Shown here: positions 25,552 to 34,313 of the stretch, in pieces | How positions within the stretch are numbered: the first letter of the stretch is position 1 | Layout of the letters: each line of letters opens with the position of its first letter | From: Chloroflexota bacterium | GTDB lineage: Bacteria; Chloroflexota; Limnocylindria; Limnocylindrales; CSP1-4 | Length of the DNA stretch: 64,000 nucleotides | Reading direction: 5' to 3' | NCBI GenBank assembly: GCA_003141455.1 | Contig: PLMA01000042.1 | Location: forward strand, 1-64,000 | Notes under the pieces: generated by a model | What the model was told of the DNA's origin: nothing | What the model saw: the letters and a program-made list of their open reading frames with translations, nothing else | Databases searched by the model: none | Program-made: the position numbers and the translations under genes

Positions 25552-27348
25552 TCAATCGACCCACCAGTCGCCGATGTTCCACTCACCACCGGCGGAGGTC
25601 GGGTTGCCGGTGAAGTTGTGAATCCGCGGGCCGACGAGCCAGACATCCTTGCGGAAGTAGAGCGGGAGTTCGTAAGTGTTCTTGTCCGAGCCGTAGATGT
25701 CCTGGATCGCGGACATCGCATCCCGAATCTGGGTGAAGTCCACGCTCGACCTGACGGTGCCGTAGGCCTTGTCGAGCGCCGGGAGGGCGATGCGAGTCAC
25801 GTTCTCACCCGTGTTGGGTGGATTGTCCGGGATCTCATCTGAACGGTAAGCGCGAGATTGAAGGAGCGGATCCACCCCGGACCAATCGTAGGAGAACTCG
25901 GCCACGTCGTAGTTGCCGTGGCGAAGATTGCACGCCGTACCGGGCTTGCTCGTGTTCCACAGGCCGAAGACATCCCCCGTCGGCTTCGTGTTCAGGTCGA
26001 CCTTGATGCCGATCGCCTTGAGCTGTAAGGCCACGAGTTTGAGCGTGTCCACTCGGACCGAGGGATTGTCCGAGCAGTAGGACAGCTCGAGGAGCTGGCC
26101 CCCCTTGGACAGGTAGCCGTCGGCGTTCTTGCTCCATCCGTCGTTCGCGAGGAGCGTGGAGGCCGAGATCGGATCGGCGGTCATGGAGCCGCCCAGATCC
26201 TTGTAGTACCACGAGAGCGGCGAGATGAAGTTGTTGCTCACCGTGACGTTGCCGCTCAGGGGCCCCATGGCAATGGCCTGGCGGTCGGTCGCAAGCTTGA
26301 TGGCCCCGATGATGATGGGGTAGTCGGTCCCGAACTTGTCCCTGAGGCTCGCGTTGTTGAAGGCGTCGAGCTCATAGTCCAGCGAGTCGTGGATGATCTG
26401 CCGGCTCGCGTCGATCCCCGTCAGCGCAGGGATGTCGTCATTGCCAAGGCCCTGGCCGACGTCGTAACCACCGGTCTTGAAGGCGGCGATCACCGAGTCC
26501 GGGCCGCCGAAGAACTTCCACGTCACCGACCCGAGCCACGGCGCGTGCCCGCTGATGGTCTGCCACTTGGGGTTCGGAACCAGGGTGATCTGGGCGCGAG
26601 CCTTGGCCGCCGTCGGGATGTACGGGCCGCTGTAGACGCCGGAGGCGGGGCTGCTCAGGGGATACAGCCTGGCCGGAGCCTCCCTGACTGGGATGGTGGC
26701 GAGGTAGTGAGCGGGCAGGACCGGCGAAAAGAGGTTGAGGTAGCCCTCGTACACCGTGGAGTAGTGAACCACGCAGGTCGTGCCGATTCCGCCGTCGATG
26801 CCGGAGATGTCCTCCCAGCCGGCGGTCCCGCCAACGAGGCCGGCGTTGGCCGGATCCATGTTCCATGTCCACGTCGCCTTGACGTCGTCGCAGTTGATCG
26901 GCTCGCCGTCCGACCACTGCATGCCGGGCTTGAGCTTCCAGGTCACGCTCATGCCGGCGTCCTTGAGAACGACGCCGCCGTTGTCGATGGTCGGGACGTC
27001 CTGCGCCAGGTCCGGGGCGTAGCGCAGGTCCGGGGTGACGGTGAGCAGGCTGTCGAACATGCTGGCCGCGACCTCGAAGTCCGTCCCGAGGCGCGCGAAG
27101 TAGGGCACCAAGGTGTCCGGGTACTGCCATTCGGCGAGAACGATCTTGCCGCCGGTGGCGGCGGCGGGCGTGGCGCGGTACGTAGAACCCGTCAACAGCG
27201 CCTTCGCCGGCGTGGGCGAGACGGCGGGAGCAACTGGACTCTGGGTCGACGTCGCCACCGTCGCGGGCGCGGGCGTCCTCGTCGGCGACGAACAGGCGCT
27301 GGCGGCCAGGACCGCAACGGCGAGTACGCCGCCTAGACGCTGACGCAT
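25552..27348 (-). CDS. Solute-binding lipoprotein, SBP family 5 (system 2, copy b)
   Basis: 598 aa. Signal peptide MRQRLGGVLAVAVLAASAC, lipid Cys19, then a Thr/Pro/Ala linker of about 45 residues. Blocks GGKIVLAEWQYPDTLVPYFARLGTDFEVAASMF, VTWKLKPGMQWSDGEPINCDDV, LATDRQAIAMGPLSGNVTVSNNFISPLSWYY and C-terminal GPRIHNFTGNPTSAGGEWNIGDWWVD mirror the 23176-24846 protein almost throughout. The start ATG follows GGGAGG. It has its own TTGACA-N17-CATAGT promoter and a 705 bp separation from its paralog, so it can be expressed independently. Confidence 0.9.
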   Translation of the reverse strand: MRQRLGGVLAVAVLAASACSSPTRTPAPATVATSTQSPVAPAVSPTPAKALLTGSTYRATPAAATGGKIVLAEWQYPDTLVPYFARLGTDFEVAASMFDSLLTVTPDLRYAPDLAQDVPTIDNGGVVLKDAGMSVTWKLKPGMQWSDGEPINCDDVKATWTWNMDPANAGLVGGTAGWEDISGIDGGIGTTCVVHYSTVYEGYLNLFSPVLPAHYLATIPVREAPARLYPLSSPASGVYSGPYIPTAAKARAQITLVPNPKWQTISGHAPWLGSVTWKFFGGPDSVIAAFKTGGYDVGQGLGNDDIPALTGIDASRQIIHDSLDYELDAFNNASLRDKFGTDYPIIIGAIKLATDRQAIAMGPLSGNVTVSNNFISPLSWYYKDLGGSMTADPISASTLLANDGWSKNADGYLSKGGQLLELSYCSDNPSVRVDTLKLVALQLKAIGIKVDLNTKPTGDVFGLWNTSKPGTACNLRHGNYDVAEFSYDWSGVDPLLQSRAYRSDEIPDNPPNTGENVTRIALPALDKAYGTVRSSVDFTQIRDAMSAIQDIYGSDKNTYELPLYFRKDVWLVGPRIHNFTGNPTSAGGEWNIGDWWVD

Positions 27349-27477
27349 CCGCGCCTCCCTAACGAGCTCGATCCTACGACCGTGGCCGGCGCCAAGGGCT
27401 GCGCCACGCCGGCGGCTGCCGGAACAGACGTCACCGCATCTGGGCCGTGGCGGACTGCCGGGACGTTATCGGACCGC

Positions 27478-27506
27478 ACTATGCCCAGACGCTCTTGGAG
27501 TGTCAA
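27478..27506 (-). promoter_or_regulatory. Sigma70-type promoter of binding-protein gene 4
   Basis: On the minus strand: -35 TTGACA (27501-27506), 17 nt spacer, -10 CATAGT (27478-27483). It gives a leader of about 120 nt before the ATG at 27348. Identical hexamers and spacing to the promoter of gene 3. Confidence 0.6.
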
Positions 27507-27626
27507 ACGATGCGCATATGTGCTCGACCAGGGGTGTTCGACGCGACCGGAGTAAGCGGAGTGGTTCACCCATGATCCCCTTCTGCCCCCGGGAAGCCCT
27601 TGTCGACCCGCGATGGACGCGTGGGT

Positions 27627-29126
27627 TCAGTCGGGGCAGGGCGTCTGGCTGCCGGTCATGGCCCGCCATCTTAGGTTGGGCTGGCGCGCGGCCGTCGTCT
27701 CGTCCAGCCGACGCACCGGTGTCTCGTGAGGAGCCGAATGCAGCAACTCCGGGTCGTCGTGAGCCTCGGCGACGATGCTCCGAAGCGCTTCCACGAACGC
27801 GTCGAGCGTCTCCAGCGCCTCGGTCTCGGTCGGCTCGATGAGGAGGGCCTCTTCCACGGTCAGAGGGAAGTAGATCGTGGGCGGGTGGAAGCCGTAGTCG
27901 ATGAGCCGCTTGGCCACGTCGAGCGTGCGAATCCCCGTCTCCGACTTGAGCGTCGCGGCCGAAGCCACGAACTCGTGCATGCAGTGCCGCTCGAACGGCA
28001 CGTCCAGAATGCCGGCCAGACGGGTCTTGAGATAGTTGGCCGCCAGGACGGCGTCATCGCTCACTTCGCGAAGCCCTTGAGCGCCGTGGGCGCGAATGTA
28101 GGCGTACGCCCTGACGAGGACGCCGGTGTTGCCGGCGAAGGCCCGCATCCGCCCGATGCTGTGCGGCCGCTCCCCGGGGCGCTCCAGACGGAACTTCCCA
28201 TCCGACTCGCGGAGAACCCGCGGCGAGGGCAGGAACGGCATCAGCTTCTCCCCCACCCCGACCGGACCCGCACCGGGCCCGCCTCCGCCGTGGGGCGTGG
28301 CGAACGTCTTGTGGACGTTGAAGTGCATCACGTCGAAGCCGGCTTCGCCGGGCTTGAAGCGGCCCATGATGGCGTTCAGATTCGCGCCATCCATGTAAGC
28401 CAGGGCGCCGACCGCATGGACGGCCTCCAGCAGCTCACGCAGCCCCGACTCGAAGAGGCCGAGCGTCGAGGGGTTGGTGATCATGACGGCGGCCGTGCGC
28501 GGCCCGAGGGCCGCAGTGAAGGCCGCGATGTCGACGCCGCCGTCGGGAGCGGAGGGGATGGTGACCGTGCTGAAGCCGGCCATCGAGGCGGTCGCGGGGT
28601 TGGTGCCGTGGGCCGAATCCGGGACGAGAACCTCCGTCCGCTCGAAGTCGCCCCGGCTGTGGTGGTAGGCCCGGACCATCAGGATTCCGGTGAGCTCGCC
28701 CTGGGCGCCGGCCGCCGGCTGAAGCGTCACGGCCTTCATTCCGCCGATCTCGGCGAGCGCCTGCTCAAGTTCCCACAGCAGCTGCAGCGTGCCCTGGGCC
28801 AGCTCATCCGGAGCCAGCGGGTGCAGGGCCGCGAAGCCCGGTAGCCGAGCCGCCCATTCGTCGATCTTGGGGTTGTACTTCATCGTGCACGAGCCCAGCG
28901 GATAGAAGCCGGTGTCGACGGAGTAGTTGAGCTGGGAGAGGCGGACGTAGTGGCGGGCGAGCTCCGGTTCCGAGACCTCCGGCAGCCGGGGCCCCTGCGC
29001 GCGCAGTCGATCGGCCGGGATGCGGGCCAGGGAGTCCTTCGGCGGGTGCGGGATCTTGCCACCGCCGCGCCCGGGCCGGGACATCTCGAAGAGGGTGGGC
29101 CCGAGGCGATCGCCGGCGCCGCTCAT
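27627..29126 (-). CDS. gcvPB: Glycine dehydrogenase (decarboxylating), P-protein subunit 2
   Basis: 499 aa PLP enzyme, the C-terminal-half subunit of the split glycine decarboxylase. The PLP lysine is Lys273 in HFNVHKTFATPHGGGGPGAG. Other family blocks: YPLGSCTMKYNPK, LQPAAGAQGELTGILMVRAYH, DSAHGTNPATASMAGF, MDGANLNAIMGRFKPGE, and HEFVASA near the C-terminus. With GcvPA it decarboxylates glycine and loads the aminomethyl group on the GcvH lipoyl arm. The start overlaps gcvPA by 4 bp. Last gene of the gcvT-H-PA-PB operon. Confidence 0.96.
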   Translation of the reverse strand: MSGAGDRLGPTLFEMSRPGRGGGKIPHPPKDSLARIPADRLRAQGPRLPEVSEPELARHYVRLSQLNYSVDTGFYPLGSCTMKYNPKIDEWAARLPGFAALHPLAPDELAQGTLQLLWELEQALAEIGGMKAVTLQPAAGAQGELTGILMVRAYHHSRGDFERTEVLVPDSAHGTNPATASMAGFSTVTIPSAPDGGVDIAAFTAALGPRTAAVMITNPSTLGLFESGLRELLEAVHAVGALAYMDGANLNAIMGRFKPGEAGFDVMHFNVHKTFATPHGGGGPGAGPVGVGEKLMPFLPSPRVLRESDGKFRLERPGERPHSIGRMRAFAGNTGVLVRAYAYIRAHGAQGLREVSDDAVLAANYLKTRLAGILDVPFERHCMHEFVASAATLKSETGIRTLDVAKRLIDYGFHPPTIYFPLTVEEALLIEPTETEALETLDAFVEALRSIVAEAHDDPELLHSAPHETPVRRLDETTAARQPNLRWRAMTGSQTPCPD

Positions 29127-30568
29127 CTGGCCGCCTCCCCGGCTGAGCGACCGGTCGAGCCGGTCGGCCGGCCCCCGCCCAGACCCTCCAGGCTCAGTTG
29201 CCGTCCACGCTCTATCTCATCGCCCAGCGCCCGGCCGAAGAGAGCGATCTCGGTGGGCTTCGTGACTTCCGTCGCGCAGACGAGAAGGGCGTCTGCGAGC
29301 ATCGGGTCGGCGGGCTCTATCCGGGCCAGAGGAAGCCCGGCCAGGACGCCGCGGTCCAGGAGGCGCCGATGGACCTCGCCGGCATTGGGGACCCTGACGG
29401 CGAACTCGTTCAGGTACGGCCCGGGATGGAGCCGCGGGGCTCCCGCCTCCGCCAGCGCTCGCTCCAGCTCCGCGGCCCGGGCCGCCCCGAGAGCGGCCAC
29501 GTCTCGCAGCCCGTGAGGCCCGATCGAGGCCAGGTAGATAGCCGCGGCGAGGGCGCACAGCGCCTGGTTGGTGCAGATGTTGCTGGACGCCTTCTCGCGG
29601 CGGATGTCCTGCTCCCGCGCGCGGAGGGTCATCACGAAGGCACGCCGGCCGTCGACGTCGGAGGTCATGCCGATGAGCCGGCCCGGTATCTGCCGAACCA
29701 GGGCTTCTCGGCAGGCCAGGATCCCCAGATACGGCCCGCCGAATGCGAGCGGAATGCCGAGCGACTGCCCCTCGCCGGCTGCGATGTCGGCGCCGTACTC
29801 CCCCGGCGACGCCAGCACGGCCAGCGACACCGGCTCCACGACAGACACGAAGAGCGCGCCGGCGGCATGGGCCACGCTGCCGATCTCGGCCATCGGCTCC
29901 AGCAGGCCGAGGAAGCTCGGGTTCGCCACAACCACTCCGGCGACGGGGCGGTCCGAGTCGGCCAGCATCCGTTCCAGTGCCGCGAGATCGGTCGTTCCGG
30001 CGGCCGGGCCGTCGGCGACGAGGGGGATCTCGTCCGCTTCGAGCGATGCGCCGCCGAAGTAGGTGCACACCGTCTGGCGATAGTGCGGGTGCACGCCGCG
30101 ACTGATCAGGATCCGCTGGCGACGCGTCGCCCGGCAGGCCATCAGGGCGCCCTCGGCCGTGGCCGTCGCGCCGTCGTAGTGCGACGCCGAGACGACGTCG
30201 AGGCCGGTCAGCTCGGCCAGAAGCGACTGGTACTCGTAGATCGTCTGAAGGGTGCCCTGGCTGATCTCGGGCTGATAGGGCGTGTAGGCGGTGTAGAACT
30301 CGCCGCGGAGCAGCAGCTGGTCTACGACCGCGGGAACGAAGTGGCGGTACGCCCCGGCACCGAGGAAGCTGACCAGGTCGACGCGGTTGCGATCGGCCAG
30401 CGCGCGCAGCCGGTCCGACAGCTCGACCTCCGATTCGGGTTCCGGCAGCTCCAGGCGTGACGCCCGCAGCGAAGGCGGGATGTCGGCGAAGAGGTCGTCC
30501 ACGGAGGCGACGCCGATCGCGGCCAGCATCGACGCGCGGTCCTCGGGCGTGTGCGGTCCGTAGGCCAT
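29123..30568 (-). CDS. gcvPA: Glycine dehydrogenase (decarboxylating), P-protein subunit 1
   Basis: 481 aa, matching the N-terminal half of P-protein. Motifs: FLGAGAYRHFVPAVVDQL, FYTAYTPYQPEISQGTLQTIYEYQSL, DVVSASHYDGATATAEGALMA, and REKASSNICTNQALCALAA. It forms the heterotetramer with GcvPB. Start ATG 30568 follows AAGGGAG. About 40 residues at the C-terminus are Gly/Arg-rich and variable. It lies 67 nt after gcvH. Confidence 0.95.
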   Translation of the reverse strand: MAYGPHTPEDRASMLAAIGVASVDDLFADIPPSLRASRLELPEPESEVELSDRLRALADRNRVDLVSFLGAGAYRHFVPAVVDQLLLRGEFYTAYTPYQPEISQGTLQTIYEYQSLLAELTGLDVVSASHYDGATATAEGALMACRATRRQRILISRGVHPHYRQTVCTYFGGASLEADEIPLVADGPAAGTTDLAALERMLADSDRPVAGVVVANPSFLGLLEPMAEIGSVAHAAGALFVSVVEPVSLAVLASPGEYGADIAAGEGQSLGIPLAFGGPYLGILACREALVRQIPGRLIGMTSDVDGRRAFVMTLRAREQDIRREKASSNICTNQALCALAAAIYLASIGPHGLRDVAALGAARAAELERALAEAGAPRLHPGPYLNEFAVRVPNAGEVHRRLLDRGVLAGLPLARIEPADPMLADALLVCATEVTKPTEIALFGRALGDEIERGRQLSLEGLGGGRPTGSTGRSAGEAAR

Positions 30569-30635
30569 CGACTCAGCTCCCTTCGGGGTTCATCAGGTGG
30601 GGCATGCGGGGAGCAACCCTGTCTCGCACAGGACG

Positions 30636-31016
30636 TCACTCTTCTTGAGTCAGCTCCTCGTAGGCGGCCGGCCCGAGCAGCTTGCCCAGCTGACCCCTGT
30701 CGGAGAGGTGAATGCGGACGATCCAACCCGCCCCGAACGGTTCGCCGTTCAGCAACTCAGGACGAGTGCCGAGCTCGGCGTTGGTCTCCACGACTTCGCC
30801 TCCAACCGGCGCAAACAGATCGCTGACGGCCTTGACAGACTCGATCACGCCGACGGGCGCGAACTGGTCCACTTTCCGGCCGATCTCCGGGAGCTCGACG
30901 AAGACGATGTCCCCCAGCTGCTTGGCCGCGTAGTCGGTGATCCCCACTGTGGCCAGATCGCCCTCGACCCGGATCCACTCGTGCTCTTTCGTATAGCGCA
31001 GATCCTGGGGCACCAT
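30636..31016 (-). CDS. gcvH: Glycine cleavage system H protein
   Basis: 126 aa lipoyl carrier. YTKEHEWIRVEG at the N-terminus and ESVKAVSDLFAPV place the lipoylated lysine at Lys62; GAGWIVRIHL is near the C-terminus. It shuttles the aminomethyl group from GcvPAB to GcvT and dihydrolipoamide to the L-protein, which is not encoded here. I choose ATG 31016; the ORF-track TTG at 31025 is only 2 nt from the AGGAGG and is too close. It lies between gcvT and gcvPA. Confidence 0.95.
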   Translation of the reverse strand: MVPQDLRYTKEHEWIRVEGDLATVGITDYAAKQLGDIVFVELPEIGRKVDQFAPVGVIESVKAVSDLFAPVGGEVVETNAELGTRPELLNGEPFGAGWIVRIHLSDRGQLGKLLGPAAYEELTQEE

Positions 31017-31120
31017 AGCCTTCAATTCCTCCTACGCCCGGTCGCCTACCCTGTCGTCCCTGCCCGGGGCCGCGGGTCGAGTTGCCCTTGAGCTCGCGGT
31101 CCGCGAAGCGCTGCGACGGC

Positions 31121-32233
31121 CTAGGTTGGCCGCCGGTAGAAGGGCAGTGGCACAACCTCGGCCGGGACTCGCTGGTCGCGGATGCCGACGGCCAATATCG
31201 TACCGGGCCCGGCGTCGGAGGGCGTGACGTAGGCCATCGCGATCGGCTCGCCGAGCGTAGGCGAGAGAGTGCCGCTCGTTACGACGCCGACGCGACGGTC
31301 GCCGGCGAAGACCTCGTAGCCGTGGCGGGCGATCCCCCGACCTCGGACGATCAGCCCGACGAGCTGCTTGCGCGGACCATCGGTCGCGGCCTTTTCCAGC
31401 GCCTCCCTGCCGACGAAGTCCCCGGTCTTCTCCAGATGGACCACGCGCCCGAGGCCGGCCTCGAACGGCGTCGTGTCCGGCCCAAGCTCGTTGCCGTACA
31501 AAGGCATCCCCGCCTCGAGCCGGAGGGTGTCCCGGGCGCCGAGTCCGACCGGCACTACGCCCGCGGACTCGCCCGCCTCCATGAGCACGTCCCAGATCCG
31601 GCCGGCACTCGCCACGTCCACGAAGATCTCGAACCCATCCTCGCCGGTGTACCCGGTCCGGGCCACCATTGCGGCCACGCCAGCCACCTGGCCCTCGGCT
31701 ATGCCGTAGTAATGCAGCCCGTCGGGCGCCACGTTCGTGAGCGGCGCCAGGATTCCGACGGCGCGCGGACCCTGTATCGCGACGAGCGCCGTGGCCAGGG
31801 AGCGGTCGTCCAGGACCACGCCGAAGCCGGCCAGCCGCTCGGCCAGGGCATCGCTCACGGCGCCGGCATTGGAGGCGTTGGCAACCACCATGAACCTCTC
31901 GTCGGCCAGCCGGTAGACGATCAGGTCGTCCATGATCCCGCCGTCGGGGAAACAGATCATCGAGTACTGCGCACGCCCGACCTTCAGGCTCGATGGATCC
32001 GACGTCAGGGCATAGCCGAGCGAAGCGGCGGCTTCGGGACCTTCTACGAACAGCTCACCCATGTGAGAGAGGTCGAAGAGGCCAGCTCTGGATCGCACGG
32101 CCCTGTGCTCCTCCAGGATGCCCGTGTACTGAAGAGGCATGAGCCAGCCGCCGAACTCCACGATCCGCGCCCCGAGAGCCTCATGCCGACCGGCCAGAGG
32201 CGTGGCGAGCGGAGCCTCGTGTGTCTGGGCCAT
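31121..32233 (-). CDS. gcvT: Glycine cleavage system T protein (aminomethyltransferase)
   Basis: 370 aa. Motifs: GGWLMPLQYTGILEEHRAVRSRAGLFDLSHMGEL, NASNAGAVSDAL, ARTGYTGEDGFEIFV, GLGARDTLRLEAGMPLYGNEL, and ALVAIQGPRAVGIL. It transfers the methylene group to tetrahydrofolate and releases ammonia. First gene of gcvT-H-PA-PB, about 77 nt after the Nudix gene. No glycine riboswitch fits in that short spacer. It holds only a 9 bp hairpin. Confidence 0.95.
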   Translation of the reverse strand: MAQTHEAPLATPLAGRHEALGARIVEFGGWLMPLQYTGILEEHRAVRSRAGLFDLSHMGELFVEGPEAAASLGYALTSDPSSLKVGRAQYSMICFPDGGIMDDLIVYRLADERFMVVANASNAGAVSDALAERLAGFGVVLDDRSLATALVAIQGPRAVGILAPLTNVAPDGLHYYGIAEGQVAGVAAMVARTGYTGEDGFEIFVDVASAGRIWDVLMEAGESAGVVPVGLGARDTLRLEAGMPLYGNELGPDTTPFEAGLGRVVHLEKTGDFVGREALEKAATDGPRKQLVGLIVRGRGIARHGYEVFAGDRRVGVVTSGTLSPTLGEPIAMAYVTPSDAGPGTILAVGIRDQRVPAEVVPLPFYRRPT

Positions 32234-32265
32234 CGGAATCGACCTCCGGTCGTAGTCATCGGTGC

Positions 32266-32286
32266 GCCGGCCGCGAGCCGCGGCCG
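32266..32286 (-). other. Hairpin between Nudix gene and gcvT
   Basis: CCGGCCGCG (32266-32274) and CGCGGCCGG (32278-32286) form a 9 bp stem with a 3 nt loop. No U-run follows. It may end some Nudix transcripts or merely separate the two genes. Confidence 0.35.
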
Positions 32287-32310
32287 GATCTGTCTAGCGG
32301 GACGCGAAGA

Positions 32311-32757
32311 TCAAGTGGGTTCCTGTTGGAGCCGGCTGGCCGCCAATCCCACGAGCGAACGCTCCGTCTCGAAGGATAGGAGCCCCGGCGCTTCCTGGAA
32401 GGCGATCCATCGGACCTCCTCGAACTCGTGGTCGTGGTGTTCGAGCCCGCCTCCGGTGGCCTCCATCATGAAGTAGTGGACCGTCTTGTGGATCCTTATA
32501 CCTCGCTGGACGAAGGTGTACCTGATGGCATCCAGGGGTGACACGATGCGAACGGTCAGGCCGGTCTCCTCGCAGACTTCGCGCAGAGCGGTCTCCTCGA
32601 GGCTCTCGCCCGGGATGGGAGTGCCCTTTGGCAAAGTCCAGGTCTGGCCGTCCCTATCACGCCTGCGGCAACCAACCACGAGCTGCGGGATCGTGTCCTC
32701 GTACCGGACAACGATGCCGCCGGCGGACGTCGCGGTGGCGCTGCTCAGCCTCGCCAC
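32311..32757 (-). CDS. Nudix hydrolase
   Basis: 148 aa from GTG 32757. The Nudix box is complete: GTPIPGESLEETALREVCEETGL (pattern Gx5Ex7REVxEExGL), preceded by SAGGIVVRYE and WTLPKGT. Nudix enzymes hydrolyse nucleoside diphosphate derivatives; the substrate here is not predictable. The ORF track starts at a TTG (32886) and adds a 43-residue Arg/Pro-rich leader. That start has only a partial ribosome site (AGGTG), so the N-terminus is uncertain. It is co-directional with gcvT. Confidence 0.82.
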   Translation of the reverse strand: MARLSSATATSAGGIVVRYEDTIPQLVVGCRRRDRDGQTWTLPKGTPIPGESLEETALREVCEETGLTVRIVSPLDAIRYTFVQRGIRIHKTVHYFMMEATGGGLEHHDHEFEEVRWIAFQEAPGLLSFETERSLVGLAASRLQQEPT

Positions 32758-33077
32758 GGGGCCGGCGCGAGGCTCGACCGGCGGTCGGCCTGCGGCCGCC
32801 CGACGCCTGCCCAGTGGATCGTTACGGCGGCTCGAACCAGGCCGCTCCGGGACGCGGCGCGACTGGTCGCCGTGGCAGGAATCCAACCCGTCACCTGCAA
32901 GCCACCGTGAGACGGGCGCAGGATCGTCCTGTTCGTGGCTGCGCGCTGGAAAGTGAGGCCGGAGTGTAGGCCGAGCCTCCGCTCCCCCTCTCGGCCGCCG
33001 GTACCGGCGAAGCGGGCGGCGGGCCAGGCCACGTACCTCGCCGCGATGCTGTGCTGCATAGGGCCAATCGTACCCGG
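32758..33077. other. 320 bp region between Nudix core and the DUF2520 gene
   Basis: The first 129 bp could encode an Arg/Pro-rich N-terminal extension of the Nudix protein from a TTG. The remainder has no supported gene, RNA or terminator. A few AT-rich bases near 33055-33075 might be promoter material for the Nudix-gcv operon, but no convincing hexamer pair was found. Confidence 0.4.
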
Positions 33078-34109
33078 TCAGCCCACCTTTGCAAGCGCGC
33101 GCCTGACACGCTCGAGCTGCTCCGGTGACAGAGTGCGACGCTCTTCCGCGATCTTCACTTCCCGCCGCGCCGCGGCCAGATAGAGGTCCATCACCTCCGG
33201 AGCCAGACGGCTCAGGGTTGCCAGATGGACTTCCAGCGTGCCGCTGTCGCCGCGAGTGATGGGACCGGTAAGGGAGGCGGCCACGCCCATGCTCCGGGCG
33301 TTGGCGAGCGTTTGCTCGATGAGCCGCCCATATATGGCAAGAGCACCGCGCTCGTCGATGCCGGCGGCGGCGCTAAGGGTCGAGATGGCGTCGAGCAGGG
33401 CAACCAGCCCGCCCGAGGCCAGGACCGCGGCGGCGTGGTAGGCGGCCTTGGAGCCCTTCGGCAGGCGGACCGGCAAGCCACCGATCGCCTCGGCCAGGTC
33501 GGCCAGAAGGCCCATCAGGCGGTCGTCGCCCTCCAGGGCGATCGTCGCGCCTTTGATCGCCGCGACCGATCCTTCTACGTCCGCAGTGAAAGAGACGAGC
33601 GGGTGGAAGGCCCCTATCTGGCTCCCCGCCGCGAGCGTTGGCTGGAGTACTTCGGCGCCCAGGAGACCGCTGGTGTGAACCAGCGCCTGGCCGCTGTAGA
33701 GGCGTAGCGGCTCGATGACCGAAGGAATCGCGTCGTCGGGGACGGCCAGGATTGCCAGCTCGACTTCGTCCAGGACGGCCGCGGGCTCCATGAATGCCCT
33801 GGCGTCCGGGACCAGACTCCGGAACCGGTCGCGCCTGCCCGCGTCACGGCTGGCGACCGCCCGCACCGGCCAGCCGGCGCGGCTTATGGCAACACCCAGG
33901 GCCGTTCCAACGGCTCCGGCTCCGACTATCCCGACCGTCGGGGCTCCAGCCGTTCCGCGGCCGTGCGGATGCGGCTCCAGGTGGGCGTGGATCATGTCGC
34001 CGTGACGGTGGCGACCATCACGTGGGGCGGGCGAATAGGCCCTCTCGTGCGCGGGGGTGGCTCCCGGGCTTCCTGGACCGCAGCGTGCATCGTCGCGCCA
34101 TGGCTTCAC
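33078..34109 (-). CDS. DUF2520 / Rossmann-like NAD(P)-binding oxidoreductase
   Basis: 343 aa. Dinucleotide-binding glycine loop VGIVGAGAVGTALGVAISRAGW follows an N-terminal leader. Further features: LAILAVPDDAIPSVI, the GAFHPLVSF motif typical of the DUF2520/Rossmann-like pair, and a helical C-terminal domain (KAAYHAAAVLASGGLVALLDA). GTG 34109 is chosen because GAGGAGG lies 7 nt upstream; an ATG at 33995 without a ribosome site would remove the low-complexity leader. Members are often near panC, but not here. The reaction is unknown. Confidence 0.8.
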   Translation of the reverse strand: MKPWRDDARCGPGSPGATPAHERAYSPAPRDGRHRHGDMIHAHLEPHPHGRGTAGAPTVGIVGAGAVGTALGVAISRAGWPVRAVASRDAGRRDRFRSLVPDARAFMEPAAVLDEVELAILAVPDDAIPSVIEPLRLYSGQALVHTSGLLGAEVLQPTLAAGSQIGAFHPLVSFTADVEGSVAAIKGATIALEGDDRLMGLLADLAEAIGGLPVRLPKGSKAAYHAAAVLASGGLVALLDAISTLSAAAGIDERGALAIYGRLIEQTLANARSMGVAASLTGPITRGDSGTLEVHLATLSRLAPEVMDLYLAAARREVKIAEERRTLSPEQLERVRRALAKVG

Positions 34110-34313
34110 GCGACTTCCTCCTCGTACCGCGACTGGCGGTATTCTTCTGCCGGACCTGCACCGTGGCGGCCGGTCACAGTCAGGTCGCGTCCAGGCGCGG
34201 CGGGACGGCGACCGCCAGCCCGAGTGTAGCGCGTCCCCGGCGGCGGAAGCGCACTCCCGCCGGGATTTGGCGATCGATCGTGCGTTCGGCCTGAGACTAT
34301 TGGAGGAGCTGTC

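Noticed and set aside
25009-25842. 277 aa plus-strand ORF in and beyond the 705 bp gap
   Set aside because: No family motif and no ribosome site. Its 3' half is antisense to binding-protein gene 4.
32234-32310. Possible glycine riboswitch before gcvT
   Set aside because: The spacer is only 77 nt and holds a simple 9 bp hairpin. The conserved glycine aptamer elements are not seen here or in the gcvH and gcvPA spacers.
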